From assembly GCA_964594075.1 (NCBI GenBank), contig CAZQKW010000017.1:1-64000 (forward strand): a stretch of DNA of 64,000 bases, written 5' to 3'. Source of the DNA: CAZQKW01 sp964594075 (GTDB lineage: Bacteria > Desulfobacterota > WTBG01 > CAIYCZ01). Positions 16,022-25,381 of the stretch are shown piece by piece. Position 1 is the first letter of the stretch. Every line of letters begins with the position of its first letter. The translations under genes and the position numbers were made by a program. The notes below the pieces were generated by a model. The model was not told where the DNA came from, did not search any database, and saw only the letters and a list, made by a program, of their open reading frames with translations.

Positions 16022-16897
16022 TTAGATTATCTTATTAAGCGGATATTCAATTATCCCCTCTGCTCCCTTCCGGTGCAGCTCGGGAATAAGCTTGCGCACC
16101 TCTCTCTCCGTGATAACCGTTTCAACCGAGAACCAGTCACTTTGATAAAGGGTTGCGACCGTGGGCGCTGTTATGCTGGGCAGCAGTTGTACGATTGTTT
16201 CCAGCTTGTCTTTGGGCACGTTCATTTTGAGACCGACCATGCCTTCGGCTTTAAGCGCGCCCTCCAACAGCATGGCAATCTGCTGAATTTTTTCTCTTTT
16301 CCACTGATCAGCCCATGAGTCGCGATTAGCGATAAGCTGCGTGTTGGTCTCCAGCAGTTCATGAATAATCTTTAATCCGTGGGCCTTTATCGTGCTGCCT
16401 GTCTCGGTAACTTCAACAATTGCATCAGCAAGACCCTCAACCACTTTGGCTTCTGTTGCGCCCCACGAGAATTCAACCTCAACATTTATATTGCGGGATT
16501 TAAAATAATTTGTGGTAAAATTTACCAGCTCAGTATAAATCTTTTTGCCTTCAAGGTCTTCCAGCCGGGTAATCGGCGAGTCGTCTTTCACCACCAGAAC
16601 CCAGCGCGCCGGCTTCTGGGTTGCCTTAGAGTAAACGAGGTTGCTTACGACCATGACATCTGAGTTATTTTCCAGTATCCAGTCCCTGCCGGTTAGAGCG
16701 ACATCAATGGTGCCGTTTTCCACGAACCGAGGCATCTCCTGCGCGCGAACCAGCACACAGGAAAGTTCTGCGTCATCAATGCTCGGGAAATAACTGCGGG
16801 AGCTGGTGGTGATTTTCCATCCTGATTTCTTGAATAATTCAATAGTTGCATGTTCCAGGCTTCCCTTGGGGATACCAACTTTTAATTTCTGCGCCAC
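16022..16897 (-). CDS. hisG: ATP phosphoribosyltransferase, long form
   Basis: HisG catalyses the first step of histidine synthesis, joining ATP and PRPP. The N-terminal catalytic region has VGIPKGSLEHATIELFKKSGW, VALTGRDWI and the PRPP loop VEVTETGSTIKAHGL. A C-terminal domain of about 75 residues (from about 215) is the regulatory ACT-like domain that lets long-form HisG be inhibited by histidine without HisZ. The open frame extends to 17002, but a GTG at 16897 follows a perfect AAGGAGG (16903-16909) by 5 nt, giving MAQKLKVGIPKG and 291 residues. No other his gene is nearby. Confidence 0.95.
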   Translation of the reverse strand: MAQKLKVGIPKGSLEHATIELFKKSGWKITTSSRSYFPSIDDAELSCVLVRAQEMPRFVENGTIDVALTGRDWILENNSDVMVVSNLVYSKATQKPARWVLVVKDDSPITRLEDLEGKKIYTELVNFTTNYFKSRNINVEVEFSWGATEAKVVEGLADAIVEVTETGSTIKAHGLKIIHELLETNTQLIANRDSWADQWKREKIQQIAMLLEGALKAEGMVGLKMNVPKDKLETIVQLLPSITAPTVATLYQSDWFSVETVITEREVRKLIPELHRKGAEGIIEYPLNKII

Positions 16898-17067
16898 ATT
16901 TTCCTCCTTGAGGATATAAAATTTATGATAAATTAACATGAAACGTGGAAAGTGAAAAGGGGAAAGTGAAAAAACAGTAACGCGCAATTCGTCGCAGGTC
17001 ATGCAGACGAAAAAATGCGATGCACGAATCGCAAACCCCTAAATCCCGACTCCCATTCTTTAATTAT

Positions 17068-17808
17068 ATGATGCGCACCATTAAACTTACCATTGCGTTT
17101 GACGGTACGAATTATCACGGATGGCAGATACAGAAAGAAAAGCCAACAGTGCAGCAGGTTCTGCGCGACACCATCTCCATGGTATTAAACAGGCCAATAA
17201 TACTGCACGGCTCGGGAAGAACGGATGCCGGCGTGCATGCCTTAGGCCTGGTAGCTCATTTTACCACCGAGGCAGGCCTGCCTGTGGATACCCTGTGTAA
17301 GGCAGTTAACAGTCTGATACCAAAGGATATTGTCATCAAGAAAGCAGAGGAAGTTGATGCACGTTTTAATGCGCGTTACAGCGCAAAAAGCAGAACATAC
17401 TGGTATCTTATCTGGAACTCGTCGCAGCGATGCGCTTTTTTACAGCGCTATGCATGGCACGTCTCAGCCCCACTCAATATAGAAGCAATGAAACAGGCTG
17501 CTGCGGTTTTGATCGGTGTGCATGATTTTGCCTCGTTTCAGGGCTCTGATAGAGAGAACGGCCATGCAGTGCGGGAGGTGCGCCGCGTCGCGTGTAAAAA
17601 AATGCGGAAGCACCTGGTTATTTTTTCAATCACCGCCAACGCATTTGTGAAGCATATGGTGAGAAATATTGTCGGGACGCTGGTGGATGTCGGCACTGGA
17701 AAAATAAGTCCAGAAGGTTTTGAGTCAATCCTGTTAAAAAAGGACCGCTCTGCGGCCGGCATAACCGCACCGCCGCACGGACTATTTCTGAGTAAAGTCC
17801 ATTACTGA
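17068..17808 (+). CDS. truA: tRNA pseudouridine synthase A
   Basis: TruA makes pseudouridine at tRNA positions 38-40. The catalytic Asp lies in GSGRTDAGVHA (about 49-59), and the start (IKLTIAFDGTNYHGWQ) and end (GLFLSKVHY) are typical. The frame opens at 17020, but ATGs at 17068/17071 give the usual N-terminus. No strong ribosome site is visible for any choice. Length about 246 residues fits the family. It is divergent from hisG. Confidence 0.93.
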   Translation: MMRTIKLTIAFDGTNYHGWQIQKEKPTVQQVLRDTISMVLNRPIILHGSGRTDAGVHALGLVAHFTTEAGLPVDTLCKAVNSLIPKDIVIKKAEEVDARFNARYSAKSRTYWYLIWNSSQRCAFLQRYAWHVSAPLNIEAMKQAAAVLIGVHDFASFQGSDRENGHAVREVRRVACKKMRKHLVIFSITANAFVKHMVRNIVGTLVDVGTGKISPEGFESILLKKDRSAAGITAPPHGLFLSKVHY

Positions 17809-17823
17809 CGGCGTTTGCGGGTT

Positions 17824-17994
17824 TTAATCCAGTTTTGTTGCCTCATCAATGAGCATGACCGGAATATCGTCTTTAATGTGATAGAGCAGTTTGCATGCAT
17901 CACAGATAAGACCATCCTGTGATTCATTTAATCGAATATCCCCTTTGCACTGCGGGCAGGCAAGGATTTCAAGTAACTCTTTGCTGATTGTCAT
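17824..17994 (-). CDS. Trm112-family small zinc protein
   Basis: This 56-residue protein begins MTISKELLEILACPQCKGD and has a second CxxC in ICDACKLLYHIKDDIPVMLIDEA, the full Trm112/YcaR pattern. Bacterial members are small zinc-ribbon proteins often found near cell-envelope or tRNA-modification genes. The in-frame ATG at 18018 is rejected because the ATG at 17994 is preceded by GGGAGG. It follows gmhB on the same strand by 37 bp. Confidence 0.88.
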   Translation of the reverse strand: MTISKELLEILACPQCKGDIRLNESQDGLICDACKLLYHIKDDIPVMLIDEATKLD

Positions 17995-18031
17995 GGCACC
18001 TCCCGTGCTGGTAACCATTTTAAAGATATTG

Positions 18032-18613
18032 TTATTTTTTAGAACTATCGTTCAAAATCAGTTGAGCGGCATCATACAGATCCGACGCTATATAGTGCGG
18101 CGGTTTAAGATTAGCCTCCCGATGTTTGGTTAGCTCGCGCGCGCCATATCCGGTCAGCACCATAATGGCTGTCGCCCCAACGTTATGCGCAAGCTCTATG
18201 TCGCATGATTTATCCCCCACGACATAGGAGTGCAGCACGTCAATTTCCAATTCACGCGCAGCCTGAAACACCAATCCGGGCAACGGTTTTCGGCACTGGC
18301 ATGCAATCCGGTAGTGCTCGACAGCAGCCTCGGGATGATGAGGGCAATAGTAAAATCGGTCTATATGAGCGTTTTCTGTGTTGAGCAGTGCTGACAGGCG
18401 GTTATGAATTTCAGGAATGAGCGCTTCGTGCAGAAATCCCTTGGCGATGCCAGCCTGATTGGTAATGACCACTGTTATGAAGCCGGCATCATTTAAGAGC
18501 TTAATTGCGTGCGCAGCGCGGGGTATCAACTCAAGCTGGTAGGGGTGATTTAAATAGCCGATATCGGTATTTATTGTTCCGTCCCGGTCAAGAAACACTG
18601 CCTGTTTTTTCAC
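18032..18613 (-). CDS. gmhB: D-glycero-D-manno-heptose 1,7-bisphosphate 7-phosphatase
   Basis: This HAD phosphatase of the histidinol-phosphatase/GmhB group removes the 7-phosphate of heptose bisphosphate for the lipopolysaccharide inner core. Motif I is FLDRDGTINTDIGYL. VITNQAGIAKG, the zinc loop with CPHHPEAAVEHYRIACQCRKP, and VGDKSCDIELAHNVG follow. The 193-residue length is normal. It starts with GTG overlapping the purB stop (GTGA, 18610-18613). It supports a Gram-negative envelope with heptose, although related phosphatases act on other heptoses. Confidence 0.9.
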   Translation of the reverse strand: MKKQAVFLDRDGTINTDIGYLNHPYQLELIPRAAHAIKLLNDAGFITVVITNQAGIAKGFLHEALIPEIHNRLSALLNTENAHIDRFYYCPHHPEAAVEHYRIACQCRKPLPGLVFQAARELEIDVLHSYVVGDKSCDIELAHNVGATAIMVLTGYGARELTKHREANLKPPHYIASDLYDAAQLILNDSSKK

Positions 18614-19908
18614 GGCTGATTAAAGACCCGCTCAAAAATAGCATCCATATTGCTTAGGAAAAAACTGAACGAACAGAATGCTTCAATCTCTTCTTTTTTG
18701 AGAATGCTGGTGATTTCCTGATCCTGTAATAGCACATCTTTAAAATCTTTTTGCTGGCGCCAGGCCTGCAAGGCATCCTTCTGCACCATCTGATAAGCCG
18801 TTTCACGCGAAATGCCACGCTGGGTCAGTTCCAGAAGAATTCTCTGCGAAAAAAATATCCCTTTGGTCAGCGCTACATTTGCCTGCATCTGCTCAGGGTA
18901 GACGATGAGGTCTTTGATCAGAGTGGTAAACCGCACCAGCATAAAATCAAGAATCGTTGTGCTGTCCGGGCCGATGATCCGCTCAACCGAGGAGTGGCTG
19001 ATATCGCGCTCATGCCAGAGGGCTACATTTTCCATGGCCGCAAGCGCATGTGCCCGCAGAATACGCGCCAGTCCCGCAATGTTCTCCGACAAAACAGGGT
19101 TTTGCTTGTGCGGCATCGCCGACGACCCTTTCTGTCCAGTAGAGAAATATTCTGCAGCTTCTGAGACTTCAGTGCGCTGCAGGTGCCTGATTTCAAGCGC
19201 GAATTTATCAAGGCTGCACCCGATAAGCGCCAGGGTGGCGAAGAACTCGGCATGAAGGTCGCGTTGCAGAATCTGAGTGGAAATGGGTGCCGGCTTGAGG
19301 CCGCATTTTTTACACACATACTCCTCAACCAACGGGGGATTGTAGGCAAAGGTGCCGACAGCCCCGGAGACTTTTCCAAAGCTGATCGTTTCTTTTGCAC
19401 GCTCCATGCGCCGGCGGTGCCGCTGCATCTCGTCATACCAGCCTGCCAATTTAAAACCAAATGTTATGGGCTCGGCATGAACGCCGTGGGTGCGGCCCAT
19501 CATGAGCGTGTTTTTATGCTCATATGCTTTGGCTTTGAGGACTGCCAGCAGCGCGTCAATATCCTGCAAAATAATATCCGCAGCTTCCTTTAATAACATC
19601 GAGAACGATGTATCAAGCACATCGGAAGAAGTGAGCCCCCAGTGAATGTAGCGTGCATCTTCGCCCACATATTCGGCCACACAGGTGGTGAACGCAATGA
19701 CATCATGTTTGGTAACCTGTTCAATTTCATCAATGCGCTTGACATCGAAACGTGCTTTTTCTTTGATATTGCGGAGCGCGGTTTCAGGCATCAGACCTAA
19801 ACGGGACCGGGCCTCGCACACGGCAATTTCAATATCCAGCCACTTTTGAAATCTGTTTTCCGGAGACCAGATTTGTTTCATAACATCTCGAGCGTAACGA
19901 TCAATCAT
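18610..19908 (-). CDS. purB: Adenylosuccinate lyase
   Basis: PurB cleaves SAICAR and adenylosuccinate in purine synthesis. The fumarase/aspartase signature GSSAMPHKQNP is present at about 260-270, along with IHWGLTSSDVLDT and GRTHGVHAEPITFG. The 432-residue length is the Bacillus-type form. It begins at an ATG at 19908 and is co-transcribed with gmhB through a 4-bp overlap and probably with the Trm112-like gene. Confidence 0.95.
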   Translation of the reverse strand: MIDRYARDVMKQIWSPENRFQKWLDIEIAVCEARSRLGLMPETALRNIKEKARFDVKRIDEIEQVTKHDVIAFTTCVAEYVGEDARYIHWGLTSSDVLDTSFSMLLKEAADIILQDIDALLAVLKAKAYEHKNTLMMGRTHGVHAEPITFGFKLAGWYDEMQRHRRRMERAKETISFGKVSGAVGTFAYNPPLVEEYVCKKCGLKPAPISTQILQRDLHAEFFATLALIGCSLDKFALEIRHLQRTEVSEAAEYFSTGQKGSSAMPHKQNPVLSENIAGLARILRAHALAAMENVALWHERDISHSSVERIIGPDSTTILDFMLVRFTTLIKDLIVYPEQMQANVALTKGIFFSQRILLELTQRGISRETAYQMVQKDALQAWRQQKDFKDVLLQDQEITSILKKEEIEAFCSFSFFLSNMDAIFERVFNQP

Positions 19909-19985
19909 ACGGTACCCCTATAATTTTTTAATTCTGATACACAACAATTTGATGCAAAAAAACTTTAAAATTGATTCACAGGCCA

Positions 19986-21656
19986 TTAACTATGGCTCTG
20001 CCGCAATGCTTCTTCTCGAAGCACTCGACGCAGGACTTTCCCTACTAAACTTTTGGGAAGCTGTTCGGTAAAAATGATGCGCCGGGGTATTTTATACTTT
20101 GCGAGATTATCGCGGCAATATTTAATAATTTCCTCCGGTGTTGCGGTTGCGCCCTCTTTTAAAACGACATATGCAATTATTTTTTCGCCCCGCAGTTCAT
20201 CGGGAATGCCGACCACGGCTGCCTCAGAAACTTTTGCATGGGACATAAGAAACGCATCAAGCTCCAGCGGATAGACATTATATCCCTCGGATATAATCAT
20301 GTCCTTTTTCCGCTCCACGATATAAAAGTATCCGTCCGCATCCATCCGTGCGATATCGCCCGTATGCAGCCAGCCGTCTTTGAGAACAAGGGATGTTTCA
20401 TCAGGCTTGCGCCAATACCCGTGCATAACCTGGGGTCCCCTGATACATAGTTCGCCCTCGTTGCCCGATGGCAGTTCCTGACCGGTTTCAAGATCAACAA
20501 TTTTACAATCCGTGTCCGGCAGCGGCAGGCCGATGCTGCCAATTTTTCGCTGGTGCTGAATGGGATTGCAGTGCGTCACCGGTGAAGCTTCAGTAAGCCC
20601 GTAACCCTCAATTATTGTGCTCTTGGTTATCTGTTCGAAATTGCTTAAAACGCTCAGCGGCAACGGGGCAGAACCAGAAATGCAATAATTCACGCTTGAA
20701 ATATCATATTTTCTTGTTTCCTTGGCGGTATTGAGGGCGGCATAGATGGCAGGGATACCGGGGAAAAAGGTTGCTTTATAGTGTGCAATAGCTTTCAAGA
20801 CATCTTTGGGGATAAAGCGTGGCATTAGAATTAATGTAGCGCCAACAGAAAGAGGCAAATTCATCGCCACGGAAAGGCCGTATGAATGGAAAAACGGTAG
20901 TACCGAGATAAAAATTTCCTGCCCCTCGCGCACAACGTAATACCAGTGGCGCATTTGCATATTATTGCATACAATATTGCGGTGGCTCAGCATGGCTCCT
21001 TTTGAGGTGCCGGTGGTGCCGCCGGTATATTGCAGCACCGCAATATCATGGGGATGTATGTCCGGGACAGGGACAGGTTCATAGTCACTGCGCACCAGAT
21101 TGTGAAAAAGCACGACGCCCTCAGATTCTTTCAGGTCAGGCACCTCGCCCGGCGGTTTCCCAAAAAGTGGATACAGGACTTTTTTTAACGGCGGCAGATA
21201 ATCCTGTATTGTGCCGACCACAATTTTTCTCAGCGGGGTGCGGTCTTTAATACTGTTTGCCCTTGCAAAAAGCAGGTCCAGTGTGATAAGAGTTTGTGCC
21301 CCGGAATCGTTAAGTTGATATTCAAGTTCCTTTTCTGTATACAGCGGGTTAGCGGGCACGACAATGCTACCGATACTTAAGGCAGCGTAAAAAGAAATTA
21401 CCATCTGCGGGCAGTTGGGTAACCAGAGCATGACCCGTTCTTTTGGCAAAACCCCCAAATGCTGCAGAGCCCCTGCACACCGCATTATTGACTCTCTAAG
21501 CTGCTTATACGTTATAGCGGTCCCCAGGAAGTTAAGCGCCGTATGATCGGAAAACTTTTGGGCAGCATGCTCAAACATCTCGTGAACGAGCATCTGAGGA
21601 TATTCAAGCGTTGCGGGGACGGCGCTATCATATGATTTCAGCCAGACTTTGTCCAT
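19986..21656 (-). CDS. Long-chain fatty-acid--CoA ligase (AMP-binding family)
   Basis: This 556-residue adenylate-forming enzyme has the phosphate loop LQYTGGTTGTSKGAMLSH, then VEGYGLTEASPVTHCNP, the hinge region GWLHTGDIARMDADGYFYIVERKKDMII and the catalytic lysine region LPKSLVGKVLRRVLREE. It activates fatty acids to acyl-CoA and is closest in layout to bacterial FadD-type ligases. It is divergent from lnt with 153 bp between. No beta-oxidation genes are close. Chain-length preference is unknown. Confidence 0.9.
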   Translation of the reverse strand: MDKVWLKSYDSAVPATLEYPQMLVHEMFEHAAQKFSDHTALNFLGTAITYKQLRESIMRCAGALQHLGVLPKERVMLWLPNCPQMVISFYAALSIGSIVVPANPLYTEKELEYQLNDSGAQTLITLDLLFARANSIKDRTPLRKIVVGTIQDYLPPLKKVLYPLFGKPPGEVPDLKESEGVVLFHNLVRSDYEPVPVPDIHPHDIAVLQYTGGTTGTSKGAMLSHRNIVCNNMQMRHWYYVVREGQEIFISVLPFFHSYGLSVAMNLPLSVGATLILMPRFIPKDVLKAIAHYKATFFPGIPAIYAALNTAKETRKYDISSVNYCISGSAPLPLSVLSNFEQITKSTIIEGYGLTEASPVTHCNPIQHQRKIGSIGLPLPDTDCKIVDLETGQELPSGNEGELCIRGPQVMHGYWRKPDETSLVLKDGWLHTGDIARMDADGYFYIVERKKDMIISEGYNVYPLELDAFLMSHAKVSEAAVVGIPDELRGEKIIAYVVLKEGATATPEEIIKYCRDNLAKYKIPRRIIFTEQLPKSLVGKVLRRVLREEALRQSHS

Positions 21657-21809
21657 TTAAACTCGCGATTATTGGCGGTCTGCTCGATACCGGAGCACCC
21701 AAAAGATTGATAGATTGTGCAGAGCCAAATATAGAAATTGTCATGTAGTAATTTTAACTGATGTTTAAAACTCTAATACAGGTTACGACACGTTAGCAAG
21801 TATTTTTAC

Positions 21810-23339
21810 ATGACTTTCAAAAACACGGATTACGCGCTCGCTTTATTATCTGGCGTTCTTTTAATTCTAATATTTCCGCAGGGGAACATCAAAGAATTCG
21901 CCTGGATAAGTTTAGTTCCGCTGTTATTTGCGGTTCAGGGCAAAAAAACTTATAAGGGATTTCTTCTCGGCTCCCTTGCCGGTTTTGTGTTTAATCTTGG
22001 CCTTGTGTACTGGGTAACGGTTTCCATGACGACCTATGGCAAGCTGCCGATGATCTTGTCAGTTCTGGTCTTGATTCTGTTTGCGCTCTATTTAAGCCTG
22101 TTTGTCAGTCTCCCGGTATGCTGTAGCTGTTATGTTGAAGAAAAGCAGGGTATCGAGATTGCTCATACACTCCCCTTTTTCTGGATAGCGAGCGAACAGG
22201 TGCGTTCATGGTTTCTTACCGGATTTCCATGGGAAAACCTTGGTTATTCTCAATTTGCCGTGCTCCCCGTCATTCAGATAGCAGACATCACCGGGGTTTA
22301 TGGCGTCAGTTTTCTACTGGTCATGGTAAACTGTGCGATTTATTCGCTTCTGGTATCACTGATTTACAAAAGAGCAATCTCTTACCAGAAGATGGCCGTT
22401 GCTTTTATGCTACTCGGTATAAGTCTGGGCTATGGTTGGGTGCGTCTCAGCTCATTAAAACCGGATCAGGGCGCAGCCATAAAGGTTGCGTTAATTCAGG
22501 GAAACATTCCGCAGGATGTCAAGTGGAATCCTGCATTCCTTGATGAAACAATGAAAATATACAGCCGATTAACCATGGAGACGGCGCCACAAAAGCCGAA
22601 TCTCATTATCTGGCCTGAAGCAGCGACTCCGTTTTATTTCCAGTCAGAAAAAGCCTATCAGGGACAGGTTGCAACGCTTCTGAGCAAAACGGAGGCTCAT
22701 TTGCTATTGGGTAGTCCTGCCTGGGAGCGCACCGCAGACGGCATGCAGTATTTTAACAGTGCTTTTTTAGTCTCGCCAGACGGGCAGATACAGGGCCGTT
22801 ATGATAAAATACATTTGGTTCCATACGGCGAGTATGTTCCGCTTAAACGGTTTTTCCCTTTTATCGAAAAAATGGTGGAAGGGATTGGCGATTTTTCCTC
22901 CGGCAGGGAAACTGCCGTCTTACATTTCCCTGGCGGGGCATTTGGCACACTGATCTGTTATGAAATTATTTTTCCCGACCTGGTGAGAAGATTCGCTAAG
23001 AATGGCGCCACGTTTTTGGTAAACATCACCAATGATGCCTGGTTTGGGCGCACGGCGGCGCCGTATCAGCATTTATCCATGGCAGTGCTGCGTGCGGTGG
23101 AGAACCGGAGACCTGTTGCCCGGGCTGCAAATACGGGTATCAGCGCGCTGATCGATGCTGACGGCAGTATTTTACAGAGCACCAACCTCTTTACTCCAGC
23201 GGCCATAACTGGTATTATTTTTAAAAGAACTGTTAAAACGTTTTATACCGGATACGGCGATGTGTTTGCATTGCTATGCATAGGAATAAGCTTATTGCTT
23301 CTTATGAGACCCGTCTTAATATTACTAAAAAACAGTTAA
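21810..23339 (+). CDS. lnt: Apolipoprotein N-acyltransferase
   Basis: Lnt adds the third acyl chain to lipoproteins in the inner membrane. The 509-residue protein has about six N-terminal hydrophobic segments, a nitrilase-type domain from about 220 and a final membrane segment (about 480-505). The catalytic triad is visible as E270 (IIWPEAATPF), K333 (RYDKIHLVPYGEYVP) and C383 (LICYEIIFPD), close to E. coli spacing. Its presence supports a Gram-negative envelope. No clear ribosome site precedes the ATG. Confidence 0.95.
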   Translation: MTFKNTDYALALLSGVLLILIFPQGNIKEFAWISLVPLLFAVQGKKTYKGFLLGSLAGFVFNLGLVYWVTVSMTTYGKLPMILSVLVLILFALYLSLFVSLPVCCSCYVEEKQGIEIAHTLPFFWIASEQVRSWFLTGFPWENLGYSQFAVLPVIQIADITGVYGVSFLLVMVNCAIYSLLVSLIYKRAISYQKMAVAFMLLGISLGYGWVRLSSLKPDQGAAIKVALIQGNIPQDVKWNPAFLDETMKIYSRLTMETAPQKPNLIIWPEAATPFYFQSEKAYQGQVATLLSKTEAHLLLGSPAWERTADGMQYFNSAFLVSPDGQIQGRYDKIHLVPYGEYVPLKRFFPFIEKMVEGIGDFSSGRETAVLHFPGGAFGTLICYEIIFPDLVRRFAKNGATFLVNITNDAWFGRTAAPYQHLSMAVLRAVENRRPVARAANTGISALIDADGSILQSTNLFTPAAITGIIFKRTVKTFYTGYGDVFALLCIGISLLLLMRPVLILLKNS

Positions 23340-23549
23340 GAAGGAATGGTCAAAGAGTCCATAACAGGCCAGAGTTTCTCTATGAGACGAGACCCCGGAG
23401 GTTACCGTGGGGATTTTTCTGTGTTTTTCAACAGAATATCATGTAAGGGCAACAACTGCCGAACCGAAGATTTTATTTTATGGCAGGGCAGGGTATCAGT
23501 ATGTTGCTGCGCTTAATTATACTATCATAATCACATAACAGGAGATAAT

Positions 23550-24642
23550 ATGTCGGCAAGTCAATGGGAAGAAAAAGTGAACTCGTTAGAACAGCGCATG
23601 GAGACACTGCGAGGTTATCTTTGAGGTTGACCAAAAAAAGGCGCGTATAGCGGAATTAGAAAAGGAGATTGCCCGCCCTGATTTCTGGACTGACCAAAAA
23701 AATGCCAAGAAGGTTGCCAAGGAACGAAAAACAATAGAAAATGTGTTAGCGCTCTGGAATAAACTTGAGCGGGAAATGGAAGACTGCCATGTCCTGCTTG
23801 AACTGGCGCGGGATGGTGCGGATCAAGAGGTAGAGCGCGAGCTCGAACAGAGCACCCAGCGAATAGAACAGGAGGTTGCAGAACTTGAATTTAAAAGAAT
23901 GCTCAGCGGCGAGAACGATTTTAATAACGCGATCGTCAGCATTCACGCCGGTGCAGGGGGAACCGAAGCTCAGGATTGGGCTAACATGCTTCTACGGATG
24001 TATCTGCGCTGGGCAGAAAAACGAGGTTTCAAAGCAGATATTTTTGATATTCTTCAGGGAGAAGAGGCAGGCATTAAAAGCGCCACGTTCACGGTTAACG
24101 GTGATTATGCCTTCGGATATCTTAAAGCCGAGGTAGGCATTCACCGTTTAGTGCGAATCTCGCCATTTGACGCTAATGCGCGACGGCATACCTCGTTTGC
24201 ATCGGTGTATGTTTATCCTGACATTGAGGACGATGTGGTTATTGAGATTGACGACAAGGACCTGCGCATTGACACGTTTCGCTCCAGTGGCGCCGGCGGC
24301 CAGCATGTCAACAAGACCGAATCAGCAGTGCGCATAACACACCTCCCGAGCGGCATTGTCGTGCAATGTCAAAATGAGCGTTCCCAGCATATGAACCGGG
24401 CTATGGCGATGAAGCTTTTAAAAGCGCGCCTCTATGAAAAGGAGATGGAAGAACGGGAAAAGGAACTGGATAAGATTCATGCTTCGAAAAAGAAAATTGC
24501 CTGGGGAAGTCAGATTCGGTCCTATATTCTGCAGCCGTATCAGATGGTCAAGGACCATCGTACCGGGAAAGAAGTTGGAAATGTTGAGGCAGTTCTAAAC
24601 GGGGATATTGACGAGTTTATCGAAGCGTATCTGTTAAGCTAA
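23550..24642 (+). CDS. prfB: Peptide chain release factor 2 with programmed +1 frameshift
   Basis: RF2 reads UGA and UAA stops. The gene starts at ATG 23550 after AGGAG (23540-23544). It encodes 24 residues ending LRGYL and hits an in-frame TGA (23622-23624). Slipping +1 on CTT-T lets GAG-GTT-GAC continue the frame to 24642, giving about 363 residues. The second part has ISPF (RF2-specific stop-reading SPF motif) in HRLVRISPFDANARRHTS and the catalytic GGQ in SSGAGGQHVNKTESAVR. Translation of the downstream frame alone would lose the N-terminal domain. This is autoregulation: low RF2 favours slippage. Confidence 0.96.
23611..23624 (+). promoter_or_regulatory. prfB programmed frameshift site
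   Basis: The sequence GAGG-TTAT-CTT-TGA (23611-23624) keeps the slippery CTT codon directly before TGA. A short Shine-Dalgarno-like GAGG lies upstream; in E. coli the equivalent is AGGGGG-TAT-CTT-TGA. The purine stretch is 1 nt further from CTT than in E. coli, so efficiency may differ. Confidence 0.9.
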
Positions 24643-24773
24643 AAAAACATTTTGTCTATAAAAGCACACACAGATAATACCGGATTGTTTGTGTCCTGTT
24701 TATTTCCCTGTCAATCAAAAACAGGTGCCGCTGTTATCGGGTATTACTACACTATAGTGCATTGAGGAAGCAC

Positions 24774-25358
24774 ATGCAAAATATTGCAAATTTTCTATTT
24801 GAAGTGGGTATGCTCAAAAAGACGCCGCGCACTGGACTGCAGTTTCTGGGGTCTGGAGAAGAGTCGGTGGCCGAGCATGTGTTTCGTGTGGCAATTATCG
24901 GCTATGCACTTGCACGCCTGCATTCGGATGTGGATGAACTAAAGATACTCAAGATGTGTTTTTTGCACGACCTTCCGGAGGCACGAACCGGCGACTTGAA
25001 TTATGTAAATAAAAAGTATGTGATTGCAGATGAGAAAAAAGCCGTGCAGGACCTTGCAGAAACAATTCCGTTTGGCACCAATATTCAGGAAATGATCGAG
25101 GAATTCAATCAGGCAGAGACTATAGAAGCCCGGCTCGCCAATGATGCCGATCAACTTGAGCTGATCCTCATGTTGAAAGAACATAAGGACTTGGGAAACA
25201 GGTATGCTGAGGAATGGATTTCGTTCGCGCTTAAACGCCTCAGGACTGAAACGGCGCAGGATCTTGCCCGGGCAATTCTTGAAACGGATTCAACCTCCTG
25301 GTGGTTTAAAGATAAAGGCGACTGGTGGATTAATGGCGGTAATCCGCGCCTCAAATAA
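24774..25358 (+). CDS. HD-domain protein (5'-deoxynucleotidase YfbR-like)
   Basis: This 194-residue HD phosphohydrolase has SVAEHVFRVAIIGYALA (first metal His), CFLHDLPEARTGDL (HD pair) and NDADQLELILML (last Asp), the YfbR/HDDC2 arrangement. These enzymes release deoxynucleosides from 5'-dNMPs. A TTG at 24762 is in frame, but the ATG at 24774 with GAGGAAG upstream is preferred. Both neighbours are unrelated. Confidence 0.85.
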   Translation: MQNIANFLFEVGMLKKTPRTGLQFLGSGEESVAEHVFRVAIIGYALARLHSDVDELKILKMCFLHDLPEARTGDLNYVNKKYVIADEKKAVQDLAETIPFGTNIQEMIEEFNQAETIEARLANDADQLELILMLKEHKDLGNRYAEEWISFALKRLRTETAQDLARAILETDSTSWWFKDKGDWWINGGNPRLK

Positions 25359-25381
25359 ACCACTACGCACCAGTGCGCCGC

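Noticed and set aside
16898..17002. N-terminal extension of HisG
   Set aside because: It adds residues unlike any HisG. The GTG at 16897 has a perfect ribosome site and gives the conserved N-terminus.
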